A model generated the notes under the pieces. The model was not told the origin of the DNA, did not search any database, and saw only the letters and a list, made by a program, of their open reading frames with translations. The translations under genes and the position numbers were made by a program. This document shows positions 16,683 through 25,386 of a stretch of DNA of 64,000 nt, one piece after another (position 1 is the first letter of the stretch; the number at the start of each line of letters is the position of its first letter). The stretch is taken from contig JBEKMC010000012.1 of NCBI GenBank assembly GCA_050008715.1, positions 1 to 64,000 of the forward strand, given 5' to 3'. Source of the stretch: JAKACA01 sp050008715 (GTDB lineage: Bacteria; Actinomycetota; Acidimicrobiia; Acidimicrobiales; Bog-793).

Positions 16683-18056
16683 ATGGAGCTCAAGACGGAG
16701 ATCTCCGAGGACGACGATCTCACGGCGCGAGCAGAGCTCCTGAAACGCGTGAGGGACGAGTCCATCCGCAACGTCCGCCTCGTCGTGACCGACCTGTACG
16801 GCGTGCCGCGAGGCAAGGTGGTCCCCGTCGAGCGTTTCGAGCGGGCACTGACAGACGGCCATCCCTTCGCCATCCCCTTGCTGGCGTGCAACCTCTGGGA
16901 GCGCCACTCGCCTGGCGAACGCGCCTACAGCGAGGACATCGGCTACCGCAACGGTGTCCTGCGACTCGACCCGGCGACGTTCGCCGTGCTCCCGTGGACG
17001 CCGGCGACGGCCCATGTGCTCACCGACCTGTACGACGAGGAGGGCAACATCGTCGCGACGCCGCGATCGGTCTTCCGCCGAGTCCTGGATGACGCTCGCG
17101 CCCTCCAGATCGAGCCGGTGTTCGGAAATGAGCTGGAGTTCTACGTGTTCCGCCCACACGCCGGGGGGGACGGCTTCGGCACGATCTTCGGCGAGCAGTC
17201 ATGGTTCTCCATCAACGCCCTCGGCCTCGCGCAGGTGTTCGTCGACACGTTGCAGAGCACTGCCACGACCATGGGGATCCGCCTCTACGAGATCTTCAGC
17301 GAGCACGGTGCGGGGCAGTTCGAGGTCAACCTCGAACCCGCTACCGGAGTCGCCGCCATCGACCAGGTCGTCGCCCTGAAGATCGCCATCAAGGAGGTCG
17401 CTCGATCGCTCGGGCTGGAGGCGACCTTCCTGGCGAAGCCGACGAACCGGGCTGAGACGCCGCCGAGCGGATACCACATGCACCAGTCGCTCCTCGGCGC
17501 CGACGGCGGCAACCTGTTCTGCGACCCGGACGCGCCGGAGCTGCCCGCCGAGAAGGGACGGCACTACATCGGCGGGCAGCTGGCTCATGCGGCCGCCATG
17601 ACCGCGCTCGCCGCACCTACCGTCACGGCGTACAAGCGCTACCAACCGGGTACCTGGGCGCCCATCCAGATCTGCTGGGGCGTACAGAACCGGACTGCGC
17701 TCGTGCGGTACCTGCCGGCAGCTGCGGACTCTCGCATCGAGAACCGGCTCGGGAGCTCGGACGCAAACCCGTACCTGCTCGCCTCCGCCATGGTTGCCGC
17801 CGGCGCCGACGGTGTTCGCCGCCGGCTCGAACCAGGTGAGCCGGCCGTCGGGAACCTCTTCGACGACATCCGGTACGAGCGCCTGCCCACCTGCCTCCTC
17901 GAAGCACTCGACGCCCTGTCGCGTGACGCGGTGCTCTCGGGGGCGCTCGGCGAGAACTTCGCGCGGACCTACACCGAGCTGTTGCGTTTCGACTGGGGGC
18001 GGTACCTCAACCACGTGAGCGACTGGGAAGTCGCCGAGTACCGGGAGATGCTGTGA
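16683..18056 (+). CDS. Glutamine-synthetase-family gamma-glutamyl ligase
   Basis: The start at ATG 16683 has AGGAAGGGGGG just upstream. The 457-residue protein has the GS beta-grasp (VRLVVTDLYGVPRGKVV) and catalytic motifs NELEFYVF, HGAGQFEVNLEPA, KPTNRAETPPSGYHMHQS, NRTALVRYL and RIENRLGSSDANPYL. Genuine GlnA is normally housekeeping. A copy within a dehydrogenase/permease operon and next to a GATase-like hydrolase resembles PuuA/IpuC/GmaS-type ligases that join glutamate to an amine using ATP. The amine is unknown. Its stop overlaps the start of the next gene. Confidence 0.9.
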   Translation: MELKTEISEDDDLTARAELLKRVRDESIRNVRLVVTDLYGVPRGKVVPVERFERALTDGHPFAIPLLACNLWERHSPGERAYSEDIGYRNGVLRLDPATFAVLPWTPATAHVLTDLYDEEGNIVATPRSVFRRVLDDARALQIEPVFGNELEFYVFRPHAGGDGFGTIFGEQSWFSINALGLAQVFVDTLQSTATTMGIRLYEIFSEHGAGQFEVNLEPATGVAAIDQVVALKIAIKEVARSLGLEATFLAKPTNRAETPPSGYHMHQSLLGADGGNLFCDPDAPELPAEKGRHYIGGQLAHAAAMTALAAPTVTAYKRYQPGTWAPIQICWGVQNRTALVRYLPAAADSRIENRLGSSDANPYLLASAMVAAGADGVRRRLEPGEPAVGNLFDDIRYERLPTCLLEALDALSRDAVLSGALGENFARTYTELLRFDWGRYLNHVSDWEVAEYREML

Positions 18057-19261
18057 TGTCGGTGGCAACGACATCTCCGAGCGTCGAGCCAGAACGTTCA
18101 GGCGCGGTCCGCCTCGATCGCCTGCGTGAGCTGGAGGCGCCGATTCGCCTCGAGCGGGCCGACGTCTTCATGGTGTCGCTGTCGCTTCGGCGCAGCTTCC
18201 GGTCCGCCTACGGCGCGTCGGCGCCCGTGAAGCGCGTGATCGTCGTCCGCCTCGAGGACGCTGACGGCGTCACCGGATGGGGGGAGGCGCCAGTGTTCGA
18301 GCGGCCCTTCTTCGGCGTCGACACCGCCGAGAGCACCTGGTCGGCGCTCGTCGACCTCATCTTGCCGGCTGTCGTCGGAATCCAGTTCGGGAGCCCGGCC
18401 GAGGTTGCTGCCGCCTCGGCGGGCTTCCTCGGCCAGAACTACGCGAAATGCGCCGTCGAATCCGCCGCCTGGGCCATCGCCTCCGAGCGCTTGGTGGCTC
18501 CCCTTGCTGGCCTCTGGGGCGGCGTGCGGGACAGAATTCCAGTGGGCGAGAGCTTGCCCATCCACGACACGGTCGACCTGCTGTTGGACGAGGTGGCCCA
18601 GCGGGTGGAGGAGGGTTTCGGCAGGATCAAGTTGAAGATTGCCCCCGGGTGGGACGTGTCTCCGGCTGCCGCCGTCAAGGCGGCCTTTCCGGCCCTCCCC
18701 CTTTCGGTCGACGGCAACTGCGGCTATCGCCTCGACACGGGTCCGTGGGACGAGCTCGACGAGCTCGGGCTGCTCATGATCGAGCAGCCGCTGCCGGGAG
18801 ACGACCTCGTCGACATGGCGGCCCTGCAGGAGGGCCTCCGGACGGCGCTGTGCCTCGACGAGAGTGCCTCCAGCCTGAACGTCACGCGCACTGCGCTCCA
18901 CCTGAAGGCCGGCCGGATCGTCAACATCAAGGCACCGCGGCTCGGCGGCCTCATCCCGAGCGTGGCCGTGCACGACCTCTGCGTGCGCAGCAACGTGCCC
19001 ACCTGGTGCGGCGGCATGCTCGAGACCGGCATCGGACGCGGATTCAATCTCGCCCTGGCGTCGCTCCCGGGTTTCACGCTGCATGCCGACATGTCGCCGA
19101 CGCGGATCTTCTACGCGGAGGATCTCGTCGAGCCGACCTTCGACGTCGAAGGCGACGGCTGCATCGAGGTGCCGACCAGGCCCGGCAACGGTTTCCCGGT
19201 CGTGAGCGAGCGGGTGGAGCGTTCGGCGACGAGGAGGTGGAGCACCCGGTCGACCGCATAG
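18056..19261 (+). CDS. Mandelate racemase/muconate lactonizing superfamily enzyme (NSAR/OSBS-like)
   Basis: The ATG at 18056 shares its A with the preceding TGA; GTG 18053 is alternative. The enolase-superfamily set is present: KLKIAPG (two Lys), SVDGNCGY (Asp), MIEQPL (Glu), LCLDES (Asp/Glu) and NIKAPRLGG (second catalytic Lys), then GGMLETGIGR. The KxK plus K pattern is that of the MLE subgroup containing o-succinylbenzoate synthases and N-succinylamino-acid racemases. In this operon an N-acyl or gamma-glutamyl amino acid racemase or epimerase is plausible. Menaquinone synthesis is unlikely as no men genes are near. Confidence 0.88.
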   Translation: MSVATTSPSVEPERSGAVRLDRLRELEAPIRLERADVFMVSLSLRRSFRSAYGASAPVKRVIVVRLEDADGVTGWGEAPVFERPFFGVDTAESTWSALVDLILPAVVGIQFGSPAEVAAASAGFLGQNYAKCAVESAAWAIASERLVAPLAGLWGGVRDRIPVGESLPIHDTVDLLLDEVAQRVEEGFGRIKLKIAPGWDVSPAAAVKAAFPALPLSVDGNCGYRLDTGPWDELDELGLLMIEQPLPGDDLVDMAALQEGLRTALCLDESASSLNVTRTALHLKAGRIVNIKAPRLGGLIPSVAVHDLCVRSNVPTWCGGMLETGIGRGFNLALASLPGFTLHADMSPTRIFYAEDLVEPTFDVEGDGCIEVPTRPGNGFPVVSERVERSATRRWSTRSTA

Positions 19262-19368
19262 AACCGGCGGCTGCCGGAACTTGGTGCGATCCAGGGGGAA
19301 ACGGGTCACACCTCGCAATCTCGAGCATTCGGACACAAAGAGATCAGTCGAGACAAGGAGGGGAACTG

Positions 19369-20916
19369 ATGGGCATCAGAGACAAGACGCAGAGTTCGAC
19401 GACGGGCGACGAGGAGCTGCTGAGCAACTTCGGCTACAAACAGGAGCTGCATCGCTCCTTGAAGATGTTCTCCATGTTCGCCATCTCCTTTTCCGTCATC
19501 TCCCTGACGACGGGCATCTTCACGAACTTCCAGTTCGCCATCTCCCATTACGGTGCGGCCTCGATCTGGCTGTGGCCGGTTGCCTTCGGTGGCGCCATGA
19601 TCCTCGCCTTCGTGCTCGCAGAGCTCGCCTCGAGGATCCCGCTGGCGGGCTACTCCTACCAGTGGGGCGGCCGGCTCGTCGGGCCCGGCTTCGGCTGGTT
19701 CGTCGCTTTCAACCTGCTGGCATGTTTCACCCTTGCCAGCGGCGGCGAGACGCTCTTCCTCCTCTCCCCGATGATCGGCACCGTGCTCGGCCTGAACACC
19801 GGGAGCCTGTCGCTCATGATCACGATCTCGGTGATCGTCCTCGTGCTGGCGGGCCTCGTCAACATCATCGGCGTCGTGCTCGCGTCGAAGATCAACAACC
19901 TCTCGGTGATCACGGAGATCCTCGGGACGTTCGTGCTCGGCGTCCTCGTCGTCGTCGCCTTCCTCGTGAAGACGCCCCACATCCACGCCGCCAACTTCAT
20001 CTTCAGCCACGGTCCGCTGCATGGGCAAGCACCGTGGTACGCCGCCGGGCTGGCCCTGTTGATGGGGGCATTCACGATCGGCGGCTTCGAGGCCTGCGCC
20101 GACCTCGGGGAGGAGGCCATCGGAGTGCAGCGCACCGTCGCGAAGGCGATCGTCTGGGCGGTGGCCATCTCCGGCATCCTCGGCATGATCACGCTGATCT
20201 GCTTCGCCTACGGGATCCCGAACCTGCAGGCGGCGGCCGCCAGCGGCACTCCCATCGCCTATATCGCCACGTACTGGTTCGGCTCGGTCTTCTCTCGCAT
20301 CTTCCTCGTGACGGTCGTGTACTCGGTCTTCGCCCTCATGGTCGTGCAGATCGCCGCCATCGGCCGCCTGATCTTCTCGCTCTCGAGGGACAACATGTTC
20401 CCCGGCTCGAGACTGTTCGGGGGCGTGCACAAGAAGACGCGCACGCCGATCGCCGCCCTCGTGCTCACGACGGCGCTGTACATCGCCGTGATGGTCTTCG
20501 CAGCCAAGAACGGCAACGCCTACATCAACCTCATCGGTGCCACGCCGATCTTCGCCAGCTTCGTCTACCTGGCAATCGTCGGTGCCTACGGTGTACGGCG
20601 GAACAAGATCCCGGCCTCGAAGGGCTTCGACCTCGGGCGCTGGGCGATACCGCTCATCGTCGTGTCGATGGCTTGGGAGATCTTCCTCATCTGCGACTTC
20701 ACACTGCCGCAGATCTTCCACTCCGCCGCCGAGATCGCCTTCGGAGCCCAGATCGTTCCCATCGTCTGGTACTTCGGTGGTCTTCGATCACGCCTCAAGC
20801 GGGGCGTTGCCGGTGCCGCCCTCGCCCACGGGCAGCTGGCAGGAAAGGGCGTCATCGACCAGACGATCGCCACGGAGCGCTCCGTCGGCGAGGTCGGCAT
20901 CGGGGCCGGCGAGTGA
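19369..20916 (+). CDS. APC-superfamily amino acid/amine permease (12 TM)
   Basis: The start is ATG 19369 with AAGGAGGGG 5-6 nt upstream. The 515-residue protein has about 12 hydrophobic segments. FSMFAISFSVISLTTGIFTN in TM1 and GAFTIGGFEACADLGEEA near TM6-7 match the amino acid/choline transporter (ACT) branch of APC, which carries amino acids, GABA, choline or amines. It lies 107 bp after the racemase-like gene and overlaps the following gene by GTGA. It is the probable uptake step for the operon substrate, at the cytoplasmic membrane. Confidence 0.92.
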   Translation: MGIRDKTQSSTTGDEELLSNFGYKQELHRSLKMFSMFAISFSVISLTTGIFTNFQFAISHYGAASIWLWPVAFGGAMILAFVLAELASRIPLAGYSYQWGGRLVGPGFGWFVAFNLLACFTLASGGETLFLLSPMIGTVLGLNTGSLSLMITISVIVLVLAGLVNIIGVVLASKINNLSVITEILGTFVLGVLVVVAFLVKTPHIHAANFIFSHGPLHGQAPWYAAGLALLMGAFTIGGFEACADLGEEAIGVQRTVAKAIVWAVAISGILGMITLICFAYGIPNLQAAAASGTPIAYIATYWFGSVFSRIFLVTVVYSVFALMVVQIAAIGRLIFSLSRDNMFPGSRLFGGVHKKTRTPIAALVLTTALYIAVMVFAAKNGNAYINLIGATPIFASFVYLAIVGAYGVRRNKIPASKGFDLGRWAIPLIVVSMAWEIFLICDFTLPQIFHSAAEIAFGAQIVPIVWYFGGLRSRLKRGVAGAALAHGQLAGKGVIDQTIATERSVGEVGIGAGE

Positions 20917-22082
20917 GCTCACTCGTGCGCCCGAACGATGCCTTGGCGTCGCTGCGCCGGGACGAATTCCCCGTCACCCGGAACAAGGTGTGGCTCAACA
21001 CGGCCACCTACGGCCCCCTCCCCGCCTCCAACGTGCGGGCGCAGTCCGCCCTTCTCGATGAGATGACCATCGGCGGCGGGGCGAAGGGTGTCGGGCACTG
21101 GTGGGAAGGGGCGGCCCAGGTCCGTGCCAAAGTGGGAGCACTGATCGGGTGCGAGGCGGCCGACGTCGCCCTGCTCCACAGCACGGGCGAGGGGCTCAGC
21201 CTCGTGTCGCTCGGACTCGACTGGCGACCGGGGGACGAGGTCGTCCTCTACGACCAGGAGTTCCCAAGCGGCGTCTACCCGTGGCTGGCGCTCGAGGAGC
21301 GCGGGGTCAGGACGCGGTTCGTGCACGACGGCGGGCGTTACCGCTTCGAGGTTGGCGACGTCGAAGCGGTGCTGTCCGAGCGCACGCGGGTCGTGTGCGT
21401 CAGCCTTGTCAACTGCTACCACGGCTTTCGCGCCCCCGTCGAGGAAATCTCGAAGCTCTGTCGTGCGCGTGGGATCTGGCTCGTCGTTGACGCCGTGCAG
21501 GCAGCCGGGGCCCTCCGGGTCGACGTCGCCTCGCTCGGCGCCGACCTCGTGGCCGCTCACGGATACAAGAGCCTGTGCTCGGGTTACGGCGTCGGCTTCT
21601 GCTATGTGTCCCCAGCCTTGCGGGAGGCGCTTCACGTCTCCGCTCCCGGCTGGAAGAGCATCGAAGACGCCCCCTTCCTGGACAAGCAGCTTCAGTACAA
21701 CCTGCGGTATCCGGCCGAGGCGCGACGCTATGAGGCGAGCGTCCCGAACCTTGCCGGCATGTACGGGCTCGGCGCCAGCATCGACCTGTTCCTCGGTGCC
21801 GGCGTCGAGCTCATCAACGACTGGGTCCTGCAACTGAGCGCCGAGGCGGTCGACGCCCTCGACGAGAAGGGTTACCCCGTCGTGAGCTCGAGAAGGGACG
21901 GAGAGAGGTCCGGGATCATCTCGGCCCGGGTGCCCGACGGGGACGCCGCCCGGGTCGCCAGCGCGCTGGCGGAGCAACAGGTGTCATGCGCCGTGCGCGA
22001 CGGGCGCATACGTGTTTCCTGCCACCTGTTCAACGACCGCAGCGACATCGATCGCCTCGTTGCGGCGCTCCCCCCGCCGTGA
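20913..22082 (+). CDS. Class V PLP-dependent aminotransferase/epimerase-like enzyme
   Basis: The start GTG 20913 overlaps the permease stop. The 389-residue protein starts NKVWLNTATYGPLP and has VVDAVQAAGA (Asp for the PLP N1) and AAHGYKSLCSGYGVGF, where the Lys binds PLP. These are features of class V enzymes such as isopenicillin-N epimerase-like proteins, kynureninases and desulfurases. No desulfurase Cys loop is seen. It may racemise, lyse or deaminate the amino acid product. A RidA gene follows with an overlap, consistent with a reactive enamine/imine intermediate. Confidence 0.88.
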   Translation: MSSLVRPNDALASLRRDEFPVTRNKVWLNTATYGPLPASNVRAQSALLDEMTIGGGAKGVGHWWEGAAQVRAKVGALIGCEAADVALLHSTGEGLSLVSLGLDWRPGDEVVLYDQEFPSGVYPWLALEERGVRTRFVHDGGRYRFEVGDVEAVLSERTRVVCVSLVNCYHGFRAPVEEISKLCRARGIWLVVDAVQAAGALRVDVASLGADLVAAHGYKSLCSGYGVGFCYVSPALREALHVSAPGWKSIEDAPFLDKQLQYNLRYPAEARRYEASVPNLAGMYGLGASIDLFLGAGVELINDWVLQLSAEAVDALDEKGYPVVSSRRDGERSGIISARVPDGDAARVASALAEQQVSCAVRDGRIRVSCHLFNDRSDIDRLVAALPPP

Positions 22083-22486
22083 CGGCGAACGACGACATCG
22101 AGCGGCGACTCGTAGGGACCTTGCCGGTCCCGAAGGGTGCCTACGTGCACGCCGTCGTCCACGGCGGCATCGTCTACTGCTCGGGACAGCTCGGCGTGGA
22201 TCCGGGGACCGGTGAGCTCGCAGATGGGGTCGCCGCCCAGACGAGGCGGGCGTTGCAGAACCTCGCCCTCGTGCTGGAAGGTGTCGGCAGCGACCTCGCC
22301 CGCGTCTTGCAGTGTCACGTGTACCTGCGCGACTCCGCCGCCTTCGCCGAAATGGATGCCGTCTACGCCGAGGCGTTCGGGGACCATCGGCCGGCCCGGA
22401 CGACGCTGCCCGGCATCGGCTTCAGACCGGGCACCGAGGTCGAGATCGACCTCACGGCCGCCATCGGCGGCATCCGCCGGCCCTGA
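22079..22486 (+). CDS. RidA-family enamine/imine deaminase
   Basis: The start GTG 22079 overlaps the previous stop (GTGA). The 135-residue protein shows VYCSGQLGVDPGTGEL, NLALVLEGVGSDL, RPARTTLPGIG (the Arg that holds the substrate carboxylate) and VEIDLTAAI (Glu). RidA hydrolyses 2-aminoacrylate-type enamines released by PLP enzymes. Placement after a PLP enzyme supports a dedicated detoxifying or pathway role. It ends the plus-strand operon, with a convergent PfkB gene 20 bp away. Confidence 0.92.
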   Translation: MTANDDIERRLVGTLPVPKGAYVHAVVHGGIVYCSGQLGVDPGTGELADGVAAQTRRALQNLALVLEGVGSDLARVLQCHVYLRDSAAFAEMDAVYAEAFGDHRPARTTLPGIGFRPGTEVEIDLTAAIGGIRRP

Positions 22487-22505
22487 GCCGTCCGCCTCCG
22501 CCGGG

Positions 22506-23504
22506 TTACCGGGCGTGCCACGCGCACGTGGCGAGGAAGCCCAGGGTGCTGTCGAGGTCGACGATGCCGGCATCGGAGCCGAGGCCCTGGGCTACGAGGG
22601 CGGCAGCTGCGGTGCCGAGCCAGGCCGCCTGCTCGAGGTCGGCGCCGGCGCCGACCGCACGGATGAAGCCGGCGCTGAAGGCGTCGCCACAGCCCGTCGT
22701 GTCGACCACGCTGACGTCGGCGGCAGGCAGGGCGAAACTCCGCTCGGCATTAAAGACGGCGCACCCTTCGCCGCCGAGCGTCACCGCCAGGGTCTTCACA
22801 CCGAGATCGAAGACGATGCGTGCCGCCTCGTCGAGCTGGCGCGTGCCGGTCAGCCCGAAGAGCTGGTCGTCGTTCGGCAGGAAGTAGTCGACGAGGGCAA
22901 GAAGGGGCGCCAGGCGCTCCAGTGACTGGACGTCGCCGGGCCGGAGCAGGTCGAGCGTCGTCGTGACACCAGCCGCCTGCGCCCAGCCGAGCACCGCCGC
23001 AGCCGCCTCCCCGCCGAAACCCCCAAGCGCATCAGGACCTCCGAGGTGGAGCACGTCGGCGCCGCCCATCAAAGCCCTGTCGACGTGGCCGAGCGCCATC
23101 TTGCCGGCGGCCCCCCGCACGTGCAACGCCGGCCGCTCGCCGTTCGATCGGATCGGCAGGATGGTGGCCGCCGTCGGGGAGCCGGCGACAACTGCGACGT
23201 GGGAGACGTCGACGCCGTGACCAGCCAGCAGCTCGACCACGAGCCTTCCTGCGGCGTCGTCGCCGACGCATCCGACGGAGGTCACTCGGGCGCCGAGCTT
23301 GGCGAGATCGACTGCCGTACCGGCAGCCGTGCCGGCGGCCGTGAGCCGGATCTCCTCGATGGGCACGGATCCTTGCCCGGGCGGGAGTGAGTCGACCGGG
23401 CGCCCGAGCACGTCGAGGATGTGGATTCCGACCGTGAGCACCCGCGGGGGCGCCCCGGCCAGCCAGCTCTCGGCCGGGGCCGGCGGGGCGGTCAGCTCGT
23501 CCAT
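22506..23504 (-). CDS. PfkB-family carbohydrate kinase
   Basis: The ATG at 23504 gives 332 residues. The PfkB signature DTTGCGDAFSAGF near the C terminus carries the catalytic Asp and anion hole, with N-terminal GGxxxN-type region altered to RLTAAGTAAGTAVDLAKLG. The family phosphorylates sugars (2-keto-3-deoxygluconate, ribose, fructose) or nucleosides. Gene order with a DapA/NAL-like aldolase and cyclase suggests KDG kinase-like work. It is the last gene of the minus-strand TetR-led set, 14 bp after the aldolase gene. Confidence 0.88.
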   Translation of the reverse strand: MDELTAPPAPAESWLAGAPPRVLTVGIHILDVLGRPVDSLPPGQGSVPIEEIRLTAAGTAAGTAVDLAKLGARVTSVGCVGDDAAGRLVVELLAGHGVDVSHVAVVAGSPTAATILPIRSNGERPALHVRGAAGKMALGHVDRALMGGADVLHLGGPDALGGFGGEAAAAVLGWAQAAGVTTTLDLLRPGDVQSLERLAPLLALVDYFLPNDDQLFGLTGTRQLDEAARIVFDLGVKTLAVTLGGEGCAVFNAERSFALPAADVSVVDTTGCGDAFSAGFIRAVGAGADLEQAAWLGTAAAALVAQGLGSDAGIVDLDSTLGFLATCAWHAR

Positions 23505-23518
23505 GGCGGCGTGAGGCC

Positions 23519-24286
23519 TCAACCCATGCGGGAGGCCGTCGAGGTGCCGAATCGATCCGATACGGCCTCCTTCAGCGCGTGCGGCCACCGGCCGGAGGTC
23601 TCGCGCCCTGCGGCGGCCAGCTGCCGCTGCGCGTCCGCGTCACCCGAGAAGGCCAGCACGGCCAGCTCCGGATGCAGATTGGCGATCGCCAGGATGGCCC
23701 CGGCGCAACCGAGGGCGCCCGCGACGAGGACGAGATTGGCGGAACCCGTGTACAACCAGCCGTCGAAGGTGTCGAGCTCTTCGTAGAGGCGTGCGAGGTC
23801 GCCGCTCGAGTCCTTCAGACCGACGACAGGAAGCTCGGCGAGTGCCGCCACGGGCAGGCCTGGAGCTGAAACAGCCGGAAAGTGGTACGCGAGAAGCGGC
23901 GACCCATCCGCTGCCGTTGCCAGGGTCTCGAAGTACGGCCGGGGGTCCGTGCTTTGCGGAGCGGACAGCGCCAGCACGGCATCGGCTCCGGCGTCGAGCA
24001 CGGTCCGCGTGAAGACGGCTGCCTGCCGGGCTGACGCCGATCCTGCGCCGGCGAGCACCGGGACGCTGGGCGGCAGGGCATCCTTCACGGCCCTCACGAG
24101 CCTGCCCCGCTCACCGGAGTCGAGCGCGATGGCCTCCCCCGTCGTTCCGGCTACGAGGACGGACCGCACGCCGAGCTCGACGAGCCCGCTGGCGAGGTCG
24201 GCCGTGGCAGCGGCGTCGATGCCGCCGTCGCCGTCGAAGATCGTCAGGAGGGCGACGCCGACCCCCGAGAAGATGGGCGTCGTCAC
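23519..24286 (-). CDS. Dihydrodipicolinate synthase/N-acetylneuraminate lyase-family aldolase
   Basis: The GTG at 24286 is chosen where the DapA fold begins (IFSGVGVALLTIF); no strong Shine-Dalgarno is present. The catalytic set is complete: AGTTGEA (Thr48-Thr49), LLAYHFPA (Tyr134) and VGLKDSSGD (Schiff-base Lys158). The length of 255 residues is shorter than the usual roughly 290. The superfamily condenses or cleaves pyruvate with aldehydes. In this cluster a catabolic 2-keto-3-deoxy-sugar-acid aldolase is more likely than lysine synthesis. Confidence 0.88.
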   Translation of the reverse strand: MTTPIFSGVGVALLTIFDGDGGIDAAATADLASGLVELGVRSVLVAGTTGEAIALDSGERGRLVRAVKDALPPSVPVLAGAGSASARQAAVFTRTVLDAGADAVLALSAPQSTDPRPYFETLATAADGSPLLAYHFPAVSAPGLPVAALAELPVVGLKDSSGDLARLYEELDTFDGWLYTGSANLVLVAGALGCAGAILAIANLHPELAVLAFSGDADAQRQLAAAGRETSGRWPHALKEAVSDRFGTSTASRMG

Positions 24287-24354
24287 GATGGGGTCGTTTC
24301 TCTGTTCAGCGGAGGTCTCCTCTGTTGATGGCCGGCTGTCGATTGGCCGAGGGG

Positions 24355-25344
24355 CTACTTGATGGCGAGGGCGTTGGGCGGCGAGCCGATGCCTCCCCGC
24401 GCATGCAGCGGGGCACTCGTGAGGAAGCACTCGTACACGCCGTCGTCGGCACAGTCTGCCGCCAGGGCGTCGAGCGACCACAGCTCGCCGAGCGCCATCC
24501 CGAGCTGACCGATGAGGACGCGGTGGAGGAACCCGAACGGGACGGCCTCCGCCGAGAAGTCCGGCGGCCAGACCTCGACGGCGAACGTGTCCGCAGCCAC
24601 CGCCACGATCCGGTTGTCCCAGAGATAACGCGCCATGTCCTCGGTGTGCTCGACTCCGGGAGCCTCCAACCGGCGGGCCGTGCGACGCCTGGCGGCGTAC
24701 GGCATCCCCTGGTACCAGCCGAGAAACCCAGTCCTCATCAACACGACACAGCCCGGCGAGTAGGACACGCCGGCGGCCTCGCGTGCCTGCTCGAGATCGG
24801 CCACGGAGAAGGCGGTTGCCCCGGCGGGTGTATACGAGCCACCGTCGGCGCTCAGCGTCCGATCGAGGTCGAGCAGCACCGCCCTGCCGGCGATTCCCCG
24901 CGTCGCCCAGTGGTCGATCGTGTTGCGGCCGCCGGTCAGGACGTCCTCGGCCGAGGCGCCGTTGTAGAAGATCCCGGGCGCGTAGGCGACGTGCGCGAGT
25001 GAGTCCCATTGGCTGGACGCCTGCGGGTAGAAGTTGTCGAAGACGTCGTCGAAGTCCTCCACCGGCCCGGGCCGGTACAGGACTCGATGACGAGGGAGGC
25101 CGCGGTCGTCGTCGAGTGCCGGGTCGACGCCGTCCAGGGCGGCGTCGAGCGGAAAGACCGCTCCGCGCCGCACGAGCCTGCTGGCGGCAAGGATGCGCTC
25201 CGGCGTCTGCAGGTTCATGAGCCCGACGCAGTCAGCCGAGCCGAAAATCCCCCAGCCGCTTCGCCCCCCTCGGTCCGCCAGCGGCAATTCGTCGTAACGG
25301 GGCAGCCCGGTCGCGTCCGTAGCGCCACTCAGCGACTCGTCCAT
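24355..25344 (-). CDS. Cyclase-family (kynurenine formamidase-like) metal hydrolase
   Basis: AAAGGAGG lies 6 nt before the ATG at 25344. The 329-residue protein belongs to the cyclase family (PF04199 type). The usual HxGTHxD metal motif appears as QWDSLAHV, the variant common in a long-form subfamily. Other conserved segments are NTIDHWATRGIAGRAVLLDL, PGCVVLMRTGFLGWY and SAPLHARGGIGSPPNALAI at the C terminus. It likely hydrolyses an amide or lactone with a bound divalent metal. It lies between TetR and the aldolase gene on the same strand. Confidence 0.85.
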   Translation of the reverse strand: MDESLSGATDATGLPRYDELPLADRGGRSGWGIFGSADCVGLMNLQTPERILAASRLVRRGAVFPLDAALDGVDPALDDDRGLPRHRVLYRPGPVEDFDDVFDNFYPQASSQWDSLAHVAYAPGIFYNGASAEDVLTGGRNTIDHWATRGIAGRAVLLDLDRTLSADGGSYTPAGATAFSVADLEQAREAAGVSYSPGCVVLMRTGFLGWYQGMPYAARRRTARRLEAPGVEHTEDMARYLWDNRIVAVAADTFAVEVWPPDFSAEAVPFGFLHRVLIGQLGMALGELWSLDALAADCADDGVYECFLTSAPLHARGGIGSPPNALAIK

Positions 25345-25386
25345 ACGCCTCCTTTTATATCATCCAGCCGGATTACGACGGCTCCC

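Noticed and set aside
18277..19368. Upstream extension of the permease frame over the racemase-like gene
   Set aside because: The racemase-like frame has the full enolase-superfamily motif set, and a strong ribosome-binding site precedes ATG 19369.
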